Shown here piece after piece: positions 18,239 through 27,186 of a DNA stretch of 64,000 bases. The position numbers and the translations under genes are program-made. Under the pieces are notes generated by a model that had not been told where the DNA came from, searched no databases, and saw only the letters and a list, made by a program, of their open reading frames with translations. Every line of letters starts with the position of its first letter. Positions within the stretch are counted from its first letter, which is position 1. The stretch lies in contig NZ_CP091786.1 in NCBI RefSeq assembly GCF_022024015.1, positions 1,488,001 through 1,552,000 of the forward strand. The letters run 5' to 3'. Source of the DNA: Prevotella sp. E9-3 (GTDB lineage: Bacteria; Bacteroidota; Bacteroidia; Bacteroidales; Bacteroidaceae).

Positions 18239-19409
18239 ACAGTACCAGTCCTTTCAGGTATTCGCCTTCAGGATGATAGATGTTGATTGGATGGTCGGCA
18301 GGCTGATGCAACTGGTGAAGGATGCGTACTTTTCTGTGTGCAAGAGCTGCTGCTGTGAATACTGCGTTGCGGAAATGATCCTTCGTTACTACCTGCGAAC
18401 ATGAGAAAGTAAAAAGAATGCCACCGGCAGGAATCTTCTCGAATGCTTTCTGATTCAATCGGGTATATCCTTTCAGAGCATTATGTAAGGCTCCGCGATG
18501 TTTGGCAAATGCGGGCGGATCTAGAATGATTAAGTCGTATGTACTGCTATTCTCACGTCCGATGCTATCCAGAAATTTGAAAGCATCTTCGCAGAATGCT
18601 TCGTGACGACTATCATTAGGAAAGTTCAATTCAATATTTGAACGGGTCAGTTCAATAGCTTTGGCTGAACTGTCAACCGAGTGAACCAATTGGGCTCCAC
18701 CACGCATGGCATATACTGAGAAACCGCCTGTATAGCAGAACATGTTGAGAACTCGTTTACCTTTTGAAAATACTTCCAGCAGGGCACGATTCTCTCGTTG
18801 ATCTACAAAAAAGCCAGTTTTCTGACCTCTCAGCCAGTCAACACGGAACTTTAGTCCATTCTCAGTACCAATATTTTCTTCACTACCTCCTACAAGGAAT
18901 CCATTTTCAGGCTCCATAAAGGGTAGGGTAGTTTCGCTTTTATAATAGACGTTGTCTATAATTCCTTTAGCCACATCTACTAATGCTGTAGCTATCTCTT
19001 TTCTGCACAGATGCATACCGATACTATGAGCTTGCATCACGGCAGTATGTCCATATATATCAATAATGAGACCAGGGAGGTTGTCACCTTCTCCATGCAC
19101 CAATCTGTAGGTGTCGCTTTCTTTGCTGTTGGCTAAACCGATAACCTTGCGCATTTGTAAGGCTGAAGCAAGTCTTGAGCGCCAGAAAGAGGTGTCAATC
19201 TCAACATCATTGAACGTGAGCACTCGAACAGCAATAGATCCCTGCTGGTAATGACCTACGGCAATAAAATCTCCAGTAGCCGATACCACCCTGACGGCTT
19301 CACCCTCGCTGATTCCTTCGTCTGCATGATGGATGGCTCCAGAAAATATCCATGGATGAAAGCGGAGAAGACTCTCTTCCTTACCTTTTTTCAGATATAT
19401 TTGTTTCAT
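18228..19409 (-). CDS. rlmI: RlmI-like rRNA (cytosine-C5-) methyltransferase
   Basis: A 393-residue class I SAM-dependent methyltransferase with an N-terminal PUA-like domain (residues 1-75, KEESLLRFHPWIFSGAI). The catalytic half has VDQRENRALL, NMFCYTGGFSVYAMRGGA (SAM-binding), LIILDPPAFAKHRG (motif IV) and FSCSQVV with the catalytic Cys. RlmI methylates C1962 of 23S rRNA in E. coli; family membership is clear, the exact target is inferred. It follows the exonuclease gene by 5 bp and overlaps tilS by 11 bp. Confidence 0.88.
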   Translation of the reverse strand: MKQIYLKKGKEESLLRFHPWIFSGAIHHADEGISEGEAVRVVSATGDFIAVGHYQQGSIAVRVLTFNDVEIDTSFWRSRLASALQMRKVIGLANSKESDTYRLVHGEGDNLPGLIIDIYGHTAVMQAHSIGMHLCRKEIATALVDVAKGIIDNVYYKSETTLPFMEPENGFLVGGSEENIGTENGLKFRVDWLRGQKTGFFVDQRENRALLEVFSKGKRVLNMFCYTGGFSVYAMRGGAQLVHSVDSSAKAIELTRSNIELNFPNDSRHEAFCEDAFKFLDSIGRENSSTYDLIILDPPAFAKHRGALHNALKGYTRLNQKAFEKIPAGGILFTFSCSQVVTKDHFRNAVFTAAALAHRKVRILHQLHQPADHPINIYHPEGEYLKGLVLYVE

Positions 19410-19414
19410 TTTTT

Positions 19415-20071
19415 CTATTCTTTGTTTTTTACATCAGTTGATTGAAGTTGTTCCTCTTTCCGAACAATCAATTGATAGTTTTTAGTCTGTTCCAGCCGTT
19501 TAAGTTCTTTATAGAGTTGAAGGCAAGCCCAAGCATCAGTTGCCGCATAGCTTTTTTGCTTTTCATCGAGAATATCACGTTCCCAATTACTCAATTGTTG
19601 GCGCTTGCTAATTTTCTGTCCCATCATATTGGCATACAGCTTTTGAAGACTTAAATCTTCGATGCCGATTTCTTTCACATGGTCCTGAAGGTCAATGAAA
19701 TATCCAGGTGTGAAAGTTCCCAGTCTGTGGAGTCCGTTTAGGTCGTCATGCCAGGAAAGTCCAATCTTTGGTGTGGTGGAATCTTCCAAAAATCTTATGA
19801 TGGCTGGTGAAAGACCAGTATGGTTTAATCTGAACAGGAAGCAGATATCTTCGGTTGCAACTTGAAGAAGGGCTACTTTGTATTGCCATCCGCGTTTAAA
19901 TGATGGGCGAGTTTCAGTATCAACCCCGAGCAGCGGTTGCGAAAGCAAAAAATCAACTGCTTTTTCGGCTTCAGCTGCGCTAACTACGACAATGATTCTT
20001 CCTTCGAACTTCACAGTGGGCAGCGATGGAATCAGACTTTTGTCGAATTTGTTGTATAGGATTTTTGTCAT
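19415..20071 (-). CDS. 3'-5' exonuclease (DEDD, RNase D-like)
   Basis: A 218-residue DnaQ-fold exonuclease domain protein. The acidic residues lie in LGVDTETRPSF (ExoI, DxE), SWHDDLNGL (ExoII) and SYAATDAWACL (ExoIII, YxxxD). Such stand-alone domains resemble the WRN/RNase D exonuclease. Substrate, DNA or RNA, is unknown. I start at MTKILYNKF (20071) because TAAATTTG, a -7 element on the minus strand, lies at 20093-20100, downstream of the more distal Met codon at 20113. First gene of the run to DUF5103. Confidence 0.85.
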   Translation of the reverse strand: MTKILYNKFDKSLIPSLPTVKFEGRIIVVVSAAEAEKAVDFLLSQPLLGVDTETRPSFKRGWQYKVALLQVATEDICFLFRLNHTGLSPAIIRFLEDSTTPKIGLSWHDDLNGLHRLGTFTPGYFIDLQDHVKEIGIEDLSLQKLYANMMGQKISKRQQLSNWERDILDEKQKSYAATDAWACLQLYKELKRLEQTKNYQLIVRKEEQLQSTDVKNKE

Positions 20072-20217
20072 TATGAATATATTTCCGTGGTGCAAATTTA
20101 CGAAAATATTCATAATTCTTGGCTATCTCTCCAAAAAATGTTTGTTTTGGTGTGGTTTAATCATAATAATTTTATACTTTTGCAGAAATTTGTGATAAAA
20201 ACGACTATAAAAACGAT

Positions 20218-22692
20218 ATGGCGAAGAAAAAAAAGAATAATATAGAAACCAAACTAACTCTGGCAGAAACTTTAGGTATCTCAAATATATTTCACAACGA
20301 GAAGTTGTTTTTCTTTCTGGGCATGTTGATTTTTGCCTTGGCATTCTATTTTGTGCTCTCGTTTATCTCGTTCTTTACAACGGGGCAGGCAGATCAAAGC
20401 ATGATTGAAAATCTTCGCGAAGGTGAAATGGCCAATGAGGCTCATAAGTTTGCCAATTATTGCGGATCTGTTGGTGCCTATACAGGTTATTTCTTTATTA
20501 AGAAATGTTTCGGTATTCCTGCATTCTTTATTCCCTTTTTTCTTTTTCTCGTGTCGTTGAACATGATGAAAGCCTATCGTGTGAATCTTCTGAAATGGTT
20601 CTTTGGAATATCTTTGCTGATGATTTGGCTGTCTGTGATGATGGCTAGATTCTTCTCGCCTTTCTTTGCCGATAGCCATTTCAATCCAGGCGGAGATCAT
20701 GGTCTTGCCATATGCCAAATCATTGAAGGTTATGTCGGTACACCAGGACTGACGGCTATTCTCGCACTCATTGCCTTGGCCTTTTTAGTCTATGTGAGTG
20801 CCGAGACTATTATGATTATTCGCAAGGTTCTTAATCCTACCAAATTTCTCGATCGTATCAAATTCAAAGTGGTGGATACTTCTCAGGAAACAGTTGTTCC
20901 TGAAGATAGTTATGAGCGTCAATTGAACACCCTCGAAGATCCATCAGTCTTTGATGACCCTGAAGCCGAAGTTGTGGAATTTAAGCATGAACCTCAAGCT
21001 ACGCCTGTTAATGTTGCTACTGATGATATTGATGATGCCCCCATAACGATTAATCGTCATAAAAGTGAGGCTGTCGATGATGTGGATATGGCCATCGAGG
21101 TAGCAGGCAATGAAGATGCTGCTAAAGGCAATGAGTTGGTTCAAGTGGATGATAAAGAGTTGGAGCCTTATGACCCCAAGCGTGATTTGGAAAATTATCA
21201 TTATCCCACACTTGACTTACTGAAGACTTACGAGTCAGACGGTAAGCCTTATATCGATATGGAGGAGCAGACAGCCAATAAGAACAGAATCGTTGAAGTG
21301 CTCCGCAATTTTGGTATCGAAATATCAAGTATCAAGGCTACTGTAGGTCCTACTATTACCCTTTATGAGATTACGCCAGCACAGGGCGTTCGTATTTCAA
21401 AGATTCGTAATCTTGAGGATGATATAGCTCTGAGTCTCAAGGCTTTAGGAATCCGTATTATCGCTCCTATTCCAGGTAAGGGAACCATTGGTATCGAAGT
21501 TCCGAATGCCAAGCCCAATGTGGTTTCGATGGAGTCTGTTCTCAACTCAAAGAAGTTCCAGGAAACTACGATGGATTTGCCTTGTGCTATGGGTAAGACC
21601 ATTACCAACGAAGTGTTTATGTTCGATTTGGCCAAAGCGCCTCACTTGTTGGTGGCAGGTGCTACCGGTCAAGGTAAGTCAGTTGGCTTGAATGCAATTC
21701 TTACATCTCTTCTCTATAAGAAGCATCCTGCTGAAATGAAGATTGTGCTGGTCGATCCTAAGATGGTTGAGTTCAGTGTATATCGCAATATCGATAAACA
21801 CTTCCTGGCATCTTTGCCCGACGAGTTTGATAATCCTATCATTACCGATACGTCAAAAGTGGTTCGCACACTTCAGAGTCTTTGTGTTGAGATGGATGCC
21901 CGCTATGAACTGCTGATGGCTGCCGGAGTGAGAAATATCAAGGAATACAACAGCAAGTTCGTCGCCCGCCAGCTCAATCCCGAGAAGGGGCACAAGTTCA
22001 TGCCTTACATTGTGGTGGTGATTGATGAGTATGGTGATTTGATTATGACGGCAGGCAAAGAGATAGAGTTGCCTATAGCCCGTATCGCTCAGAAAGCTCG
22101 TGCTGTGGGTATTCACATGATTATTGCTACCCAGCGTCCTACCACGAATATTATTACAGGTACCATCAAGGCTAACTTCCCTGCCCGTATAGCTTTCAAA
22201 GTGAGTCAGGGTATTGACTCCAAGACAATTCTCGACCGCATGGGCGCTCAGCAACTTATTGGTCGTGGCGATATGCTATACTTGTTGGGCAACGATCCTA
22301 TTCGTGTGCAGTGTGCCTTTGTTGACACGCCAGAGGTTGTTGATATCAATAAGTTTATTGCCGATCAGCAAGGCTATCTGTCACCATTTGAACTTCCTGA
22401 ACCTGTGATGGAAGGTGGTGGCGATGACTTTGGAGGCGGTGCTTCAGAAGTTGATTTGACTCATCTTGACCCCATGTTTGAGGATGCTGCTCGTCTTATT
22501 GTTCAGAGCGGAAGCGGATCAACGAGTCTTATTCAGCGTAAGTTCTCCATTGGTTACAACCGCGCAGGTCGTTTGATGGACCTTATGGAGAAAGCCGGTG
22601 TAGTAGGTGCTGCTCATGGTTCGAAACCACGTGAAGTGCTCATTCAGGACGAAATGAGCCTTGAGCAATTGCTTAGCACCCTGAGAAGATAA
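20218..22692 (+). CDS. ftsK: DNA translocase FtsK/SpoIIIE
   Basis: An 824-residue septal DNA pump that clears chromosomes during division and loads XerCD at dif. Four to five N-terminal membrane helices (about residues 27-200) are followed by an acidic linker (about 220-310), the alpha/beta motor with Walker A GATGQGKSVGL near residue 480 and Walker B YIVVVIDEYGDL, and a C-terminal gamma winged helix (about 755-820, SLIQRKFSIGYNRAGRLMD). TACTTTTG at 20175-20182 is a likely -7 element. The lolA-like gene follows 80 bp downstream. Confidence 0.95.
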   Translation: MAKKKKNNIETKLTLAETLGISNIFHNEKLFFFLGMLIFALAFYFVLSFISFFTTGQADQSMIENLREGEMANEAHKFANYCGSVGAYTGYFFIKKCFGIPAFFIPFFLFLVSLNMMKAYRVNLLKWFFGISLLMIWLSVMMARFFSPFFADSHFNPGGDHGLAICQIIEGYVGTPGLTAILALIALAFLVYVSAETIMIIRKVLNPTKFLDRIKFKVVDTSQETVVPEDSYERQLNTLEDPSVFDDPEAEVVEFKHEPQATPVNVATDDIDDAPITINRHKSEAVDDVDMAIEVAGNEDAAKGNELVQVDDKELEPYDPKRDLENYHYPTLDLLKTYESDGKPYIDMEEQTANKNRIVEVLRNFGIEISSIKATVGPTITLYEITPAQGVRISKIRNLEDDIALSLKALGIRIIAPIPGKGTIGIEVPNAKPNVVSMESVLNSKKFQETTMDLPCAMGKTITNEVFMFDLAKAPHLLVAGATGQGKSVGLNAILTSLLYKKHPAEMKIVLVDPKMVEFSVYRNIDKHFLASLPDEFDNPIITDTSKVVRTLQSLCVEMDARYELLMAAGVRNIKEYNSKFVARQLNPEKGHKFMPYIVVVIDEYGDLIMTAGKEIELPIARIAQKARAVGIHMIIATQRPTTNIITGTIKANFPARIAFKVSQGIDSKTILDRMGAQQLIGRGDMLYLLGNDPIRVQCAFVDTPEVVDINKFIADQQGYLSPFELPEPVMEGGGDDFGGGASEVDLTHLDPMFEDAARLIVQSGSGSTSLIQRKFSIGYNRAGRLMDLMEKAGVVGAAHGSKPREVLIQDEMSLEQLLSTLRR

Positions 22693-22772
22693 TAGGGGTA
22701 TAATATCTCTTACTGGATTGTAGTTAATCAATAATAATTGCCATTACAGGATAAATACTATATTTTATTGTT

Positions 22773-23375
22773 ATGAAAAAGATTCTGATATTATTTTCGA
22801 TACTCATGAGCTGTCTTACCATTGCACAGGCTCAGAATGCTAAAGACGTGCTTGATAAGTGTGCAGCCGTAGTCAGCAACAAAGATGGCGTGAAGGCTTC
22901 GTTTCGAATGGAAAGTGCCCGTTATGGAACGTCCAGCGGAACAATTGCTATTAAGGGACGTAAGTTCTGTGTCACTACCGATATAGCCAGTATATGGTTT
23001 GACGGAAAGACTCAATGGACCTATTTGAAAAAGAACGATGAGGTGAGTGTTACGACTCCAACCGAAGTCCAGTTGCAAACTCTCAATCCCTATAATTTTA
23101 TTACTATGTATAAGAAGGGATTCAAGCATACGATGACCACTAATGCGTCCAGTTATAATGTTCATCTTACTGCAGACAACAGTTCTAAGAAGATGTCTGA
23201 GATGTTTATCACTATCGATAAGAAGTCATTTACTCCTACTGAAGTGAAAGTGCTGCAAGGCAACAAATGGACTACCTTTAAAATAAGTAATCTTCAGAAA
23301 TCGAAATTGGACGATGCCATGTTCCGTTTCAGTTCAAAGGATTTCCCCTCTGCTGAGGTTATTGATTTACGATAA
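22773..23375 (+). CDS. lolA: LolA-like lipoprotein carrier
   Basis: A 200-residue periplasmic protein with a cleavable signal peptide (MKKILILFSILMSCLTIAQAQ) and a LolA/LolB-type single beta-sheet cup: VKASFRMESARYGTSSGTIAIKGRKF, then SIWFDGKTQWTY and a terminal PSAEVIDLR. It would shuttle lipoproteins from the inner to the outer membrane. It lacks Lol-cluster neighbours. I recall it sitting beside ftsK in other Bacteroidota, but this was not checked here. Confidence 0.82.
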   Translation: MKKILILFSILMSCLTIAQAQNAKDVLDKCAAVVSNKDGVKASFRMESARYGTSSGTIAIKGRKFCVTTDIASIWFDGKTQWTYLKKNDEVSVTTPTEVQLQTLNPYNFITMYKKGFKHTMTTNASSYNVHLTADNSSKKMSEMFITIDKKSFTPTEVKVLQGNKWTTFKISNLQKSKLDDAMFRFSSKDFPSAEVIDLR

Positions 23376-23387
23376 AGGAAAACAGCC

Positions 23388-24887
23388 GTGACCGCTCTAT
23401 CTTTTTTGAAATTATATAGTGTCCTTAGCCGTAACAACCGGTTAGGCTTTATGCGCTCTCCTTCTTTCGAGCAAAGTCTTATTGCCAAAGTCCTCATGTT
23501 TTTTGGCGGATGCTTCTTTGTATTCTATCTGGTGTTCTATGGCATCATGTTAGGGTCAATAGCCGCTTCAGATACCTTCCATACATTTCTTCTGGCTCTG
23601 ATGCCCATCATGGTGGTGATAGATTTTGGCATTCGCTTTCTTGTTCAGCAAACTCCCGCTATGCTGATGAAGCCATATATGCTGTTGCCGTTGCCTCGTC
23701 GTAGTGTGGTCGATACTTTCCTCATCACATCCCAGCTCAGCATATATAATTTTCTTTGGCTCGCTCTTTTCTTGCCCTATATCATTATTGTATTGGCAGG
23801 AGGGTGTGAGTTCTGGGTTGCGTTCCAAGTTCTTCTGGCTTGCCAGCTGATCATCATCACCAATAGTCAGTTCTACCTGCTTGTACGCATGCTCACAGGG
23901 CGGAATCTCTTGTGGTGGGTATTGCCAGTTCTGGTATATGGCATTTATTTCCTTCCTCTTGCTATCGACACGAAAGGCGATCTCTTTGCCGATATGCTTG
24001 AAAGTTTGGGCGATTTTGGAGAGACACTCTGGTTGTTGCCTGCGGTATTTGTTCTACATGGTATTGTTTATTGGGTGAATCGTTCCTTACAATATGCTTT
24101 TGTGTATGAAGAGATACAAGGAGCTGAGACAAAGGCAGTAGCTTTGAAAAGCGTGTCTCGTATGACATTCCTTGAGCGTTTCGGACAGACAGGCGAGTAT
24201 TTGAAGCTTGAGTTGAAATCCATATTCCGCAACAAAGCTATTCGTTCGCGGGTTATCTCCAGCATGACATTCATCATTATACTTTCTGTCCTTATCGCTT
24301 ATACCGATATATACGATGGACGTATGATGTTAAATTTCTGGTGCTTCTACTGTTTTGCCCTCTATGGTGCTATGACCTTGGTTAAGGTGATGTGTCCTGA
24401 AGGCAATTATATGGACCTTCTGATGGTTCATCGTGAGAATATCCTTACCCTGATGCGTGCCAAGTACTATTTTCATGTAGCTGTGCTTGTAGTTCCTTTG
24501 GTGATTATGATGCCTGCTGTTATAGAGGGCAAGTTCTCATGGCTGATGATGCTGGCCTATTTCTTTATTAGTAGCGGATTGCTTTATTTCCTCATGTTCC
24601 AGTTGGCTGTCTATAACAAGCAGACGCTTCCGCTTGACCAGAAACTTACCGGAAAGGGAAATGTGGAGAGTGGCCTTCAGTTGATTATTGAATCGGCAGC
24701 TTTTCTGCTCCCTGTCGTATTGGTATCTATATTACTTGTCTTTTTTGAGGAATCAACGGCTTATATTGTTCTTGCTGTCATTGGTTTGGGCTTCACCTTA
24801 ACTCATCCATTGTGGCTGCGAAATGTGTATAGCCGTATGATGAAACGAAAATATGAGAATCTGGAGGGATTCCATTCCTCTCGATAA
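23388..24887 (+). CDS. DUF5687 polytopic membrane protein (ABC-permease-like)
   Basis: A 499-residue integral membrane protein with about a dozen hydrophobic segments, starting at GTG (23388) 12 bp after the lolA-like stop. It fits the DUF5687 family of Bacteroidota, regarded as the permease half of an ABC exporter. In my recollection the ATPase normally lies next to it; here a terminator follows directly and no nucleotide-binding subunit is adjacent. The nearest ABC ATPase in the window is 37 kb away and lacks a permease of its own. Substrate unknown. Confidence 0.75.
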   Translation: MTALSFLKLYSVLSRNNRLGFMRSPSFEQSLIAKVLMFFGGCFFVFYLVFYGIMLGSIAASDTFHTFLLALMPIMVVIDFGIRFLVQQTPAMLMKPYMLLPLPRRSVVDTFLITSQLSIYNFLWLALFLPYIIIVLAGGCEFWVAFQVLLACQLIIITNSQFYLLVRMLTGRNLLWWVLPVLVYGIYFLPLAIDTKGDLFADMLESLGDFGETLWLLPAVFVLHGIVYWVNRSLQYAFVYEEIQGAETKAVALKSVSRMTFLERFGQTGEYLKLELKSIFRNKAIRSRVISSMTFIIILSVLIAYTDIYDGRMMLNFWCFYCFALYGAMTLVKVMCPEGNYMDLLMVHRENILTLMRAKYYFHVAVLVVPLVIMMPAVIEGKFSWLMMLAYFFISSGLLYFLMFQLAVYNKQTLPLDQKLTGKGNVESGLQLIIESAAFLLPVVLVSILLVFFEESTAYIVLAVIGLGFTLTHPLWLRNVYSRMMKRKYENLEGFHSSR

Positions 24888-24890
24888 AAG

Positions 24891-24925
24891 AAAATAGCGT
24901 CAAGAACATCTTGGCGCTATTTTTC
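24891..24925 (+). terminator. Terminator of the ftsK-lolA-DUF5687 run
   Basis: AAAATAGCGTCAAG pairs with CTTGGCGCTATTTT (one G-U) around AACAT, followed by TTTTCTG. Confidence 0.85.
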
Positions 24926-24989
24926 TGTTTATATTCTTTTTCTTGAGTGCTACAGATTCGGCTTTTCCGAATCAACCATACTCGTATCG

Positions 24990-26477
24990 TTAAAGCTTAA
25001 TCTTTTTCGAAGCCGCTTTACTCTCATTCTGAATACGGTTCAAGGAAGTTACCACGTAAGTATATTTGGTCTTTCCGTTCTCGTAAGGCAGTTTACAGAA
25101 AGTATTCGGAGTAATGGCAACTATCTTTGACGCATCGTTGATGTTTACTTTCTCTCCTTTGTTGAAACGGTAAACTACATACTTCGTGGCCTCATCGTTC
25201 CATGCCTTGCTCTTTGGAGCAGTCCAAAACAGAATATATCCGTCTTCAGTCCAAATAGGCTTTAGCTTGCGTGCCTTTCCTGGTGCCTTTTTGTCTATGA
25301 ATGCCATCTCTGGCTGTAGGGCAGGTGTGCGCCAATAGTTACGGCGCAACTGAGTGGCATAGTCACCAGGGTTATCGACGGCGGCTTTGGCATACCACAG
25401 CACTATGCCGTCAACATTTTTCATCTGCTGGTGCAGTTTAAATTTAGCGGCCTGTTGATGGCGGTTTGGATTCTTCGGATCTGCATTTTTTACAGTTCGT
25501 TCAATATCCTCACCGATAAATAGCGGACGACCGGCGGCATAATGGTCCCACCAGTGAATGAGTGTGTCGTAGTCGGCAGCTTTATTACCTATTTCCCAAT
25601 ATATTTGAGGTACACAATAATCCAGCCATCCGTTGTTCACCCAAAGCAAAACGTCGGCATACAGGTCATCGTAGTTTTGAAGTCCGTTGGTGTTACTGCC
25701 TATGCTGGGAGCACTCTTCTTGTTGCGATAGATACCAAAAGGCGAAATACCGACCTTCACCCAAGGCTTCAGCTGGTGAACGGTTTCATAGAGTTGCTTG
25801 ATGAACATGCTCACATTATAACGGCGCCAGTCGCCACGGTCCTTGATACCATTGTTGTAGCGTTGGTATTGAGCGTCGTCAGGAATAGTCTGTCCTGCGG
25901 CAGGATAAGGGTAGAAATAGTCGTCCATGTGAAGACCGTCGATGTCGTAGCGTGTAACGATGTCGCTCACAACTTTACAGATATAGTCGCGGTTCTCAGG
26001 AATACCAGGATTCAGAATCTTCAGTCCGTCGTAGTCAAAACAGCGTGAAGGCTGAGCAACTGCAACGTGATTCATGGCCAGTTCATGAGTGAACTTTGTC
26101 TTAGCCCGATAGGGATTAATCCATGCATGAAGTTCCATCCCGCGTCGATGGCATTGGTCAATCATCCATTGAAGTGGATCCCAATAGGGTGATGGAGCCT
26201 TGCCCTGCTGTCCTGTAAGAAAACGGCTCCAAGGTTCCAGTTTGCTGGGATAAAGAGCGTCACATTCAGCACGAACTTGAAAGATGATGGCATTTACGCC
26301 GTCTTTCTTTAACTCATCAAGTTGATAGCTTAGCGTCTGCTGCATTTTCTCTGTGCCAAGTCCCTGGAACTGCCCGTTTACGCATTGAATCCAAGCACCG
26401 CGGAATTCACGTTTCTTTTGTGCATCGGCCGACACGAATGCGAGGCATGCCAGCAATAGTATTAGTATTTTTTTCAT
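24990..26477 (-). CDS. Glycoside-hydrolase-like secreted protein (GHL10/DUF187)
   Basis: A 495-residue exported protein with a signal peptide (MKKILILLLACLAFVSADA). The DUF187/GHL10 TIM barrel starts at REFRGAWIQCVNGQFQG and has DELKKDGVNAIIFQVRAECDALY, HAWINPYRA and DIDGLHMDDYFYPYP, with paired acidic residues likely catalytic. A fibronectin-III-like domain lies at the C-terminus (about 410-495). Family members act on peptidoglycan or other glycans; one E. coli relative cleaves denuded peptidoglycan. Start taken at MKKIL (26477) rather than an upstream Met at 26495. Last gene of the DMP19-smpB-metH-HAD run, 55 bp after the HAD gene. Confidence 0.85.
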   Translation of the reverse strand: MKKILILLLACLAFVSADAQKKREFRGAWIQCVNGQFQGLGTEKMQQTLSYQLDELKKDGVNAIIFQVRAECDALYPSKLEPWSRFLTGQQGKAPSPYWDPLQWMIDQCHRRGMELHAWINPYRAKTKFTHELAMNHVAVAQPSRCFDYDGLKILNPGIPENRDYICKVVSDIVTRYDIDGLHMDDYFYPYPAAGQTIPDDAQYQRYNNGIKDRGDWRRYNVSMFIKQLYETVHQLKPWVKVGISPFGIYRNKKSAPSIGSNTNGLQNYDDLYADVLLWVNNGWLDYCVPQIYWEIGNKAADYDTLIHWWDHYAAGRPLFIGEDIERTVKNADPKNPNRHQQAAKFKLHQQMKNVDGIVLWYAKAAVDNPGDYATQLRRNYWRTPALQPEMAFIDKKAPGKARKLKPIWTEDGYILFWTAPKSKAWNDEATKYVVYRFNKGEKVNINDASKIVAITPNTFCKLPYENGKTKYTYVVTSLNRIQNESKAASKKIKL

Positions 26478-26532
26478 AGTTATTTGTTTAAACATAGTGT
26501 CACTCTTGTTTTCTTTATTTTATTGCTATTCC

Positions 26533-27186
26533 TTACAGGTATTTGCGAATAGTTTCTGTCCAGTCTTCTCCATTCTCAGGACAATAGGTACGCATGCCCA
26601 CCTGACTTGCTGCTGCTACATTACGGGGACCATCGTCTATGAAAAGGCACGAGTACGGGGCTTTCCTTTCACTCATAAGTACTTTGCGGAAGAATGTCTC
26701 ATCAGGCTTCATCAGTTTCATTTGATAGCTCAGATAACAGGCGTCAAAGAACTCTGAGATGGCTTTTCCCTGTGGATGAGGCTCATTAGCAGCTTGAGGT
26801 CCCAGTGAGAATGCAGGGCTCATAGCCCAAGACATCATATAAGGATTAGTGTTTGAGAGTAGTACTATGCGATAGCCTTCACTACGCAATTGGCGCAGTA
26901 TGTCAAGATTGCGTTGAGGAAGATCCTCTGCATATCCCAGCCAACCATAGCGACACTCTTCGAATGTAAGCTCTCGTCCTACCATTTTACTCAATTCCAT
27001 ACGGAAAGTCTCAGCGCTGATGCGTCCTTCTTCCAGTTCGCCAAAGATACCTTCCTGACAGTAAGGGTCCAGCATTTGAGCTGCGTTTTTTAATCCCAAG
27101 GATTCAAAGCGGCGAACGGCTTCAGGTTGATTGAGCGTGATGATGACACCACCCAAATCGAAAATTATAGTGTCTGTTTTTTCCAT
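26533..27186 (-). CDS. HAD-superfamily phosphatase (YihX-like)
   Basis: A 217-residue HAD subfamily IA protein. Motif I is IIFDLGGVI with nucleophile Asp10 and Gly at the +2 position in place of the usual Asp, as in YihX and dehalogenase-like members. Motif II is VLLSNTNPY and motif IV CLFIDDGPRNV. A hexose-phosphate or haloacid-like substrate is plausible, but nothing specific shows. The first 22 bp overlap the 3' end of metH. Confidence 0.87.
   Translation of the reverse strand: MEKTDTIIFDLGGVIITLNQPEAVRRFESLGLKNAAQMLDPYCQEGIFGELEEGRISAETFRMELSKMVGRELTFEECRYGWLGYAEDLPQRNLDILRQLRSEGYRIVLLSNTNPYMMSWAMSPAFSLGPQAANEPHPQGKAISEFFDACYLSYQMKLMKPDETFFRKVLMSERKAPYSCLFIDDGPRNVAAASQVGMRTYCPENGEDWTETIRKYL

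Noticed and set aside
27165..27186. Frameshift truncating metH
   Set aside because: The overlapping downstream frame encodes a complete HAD protein with its own motifs, not the missing domain.
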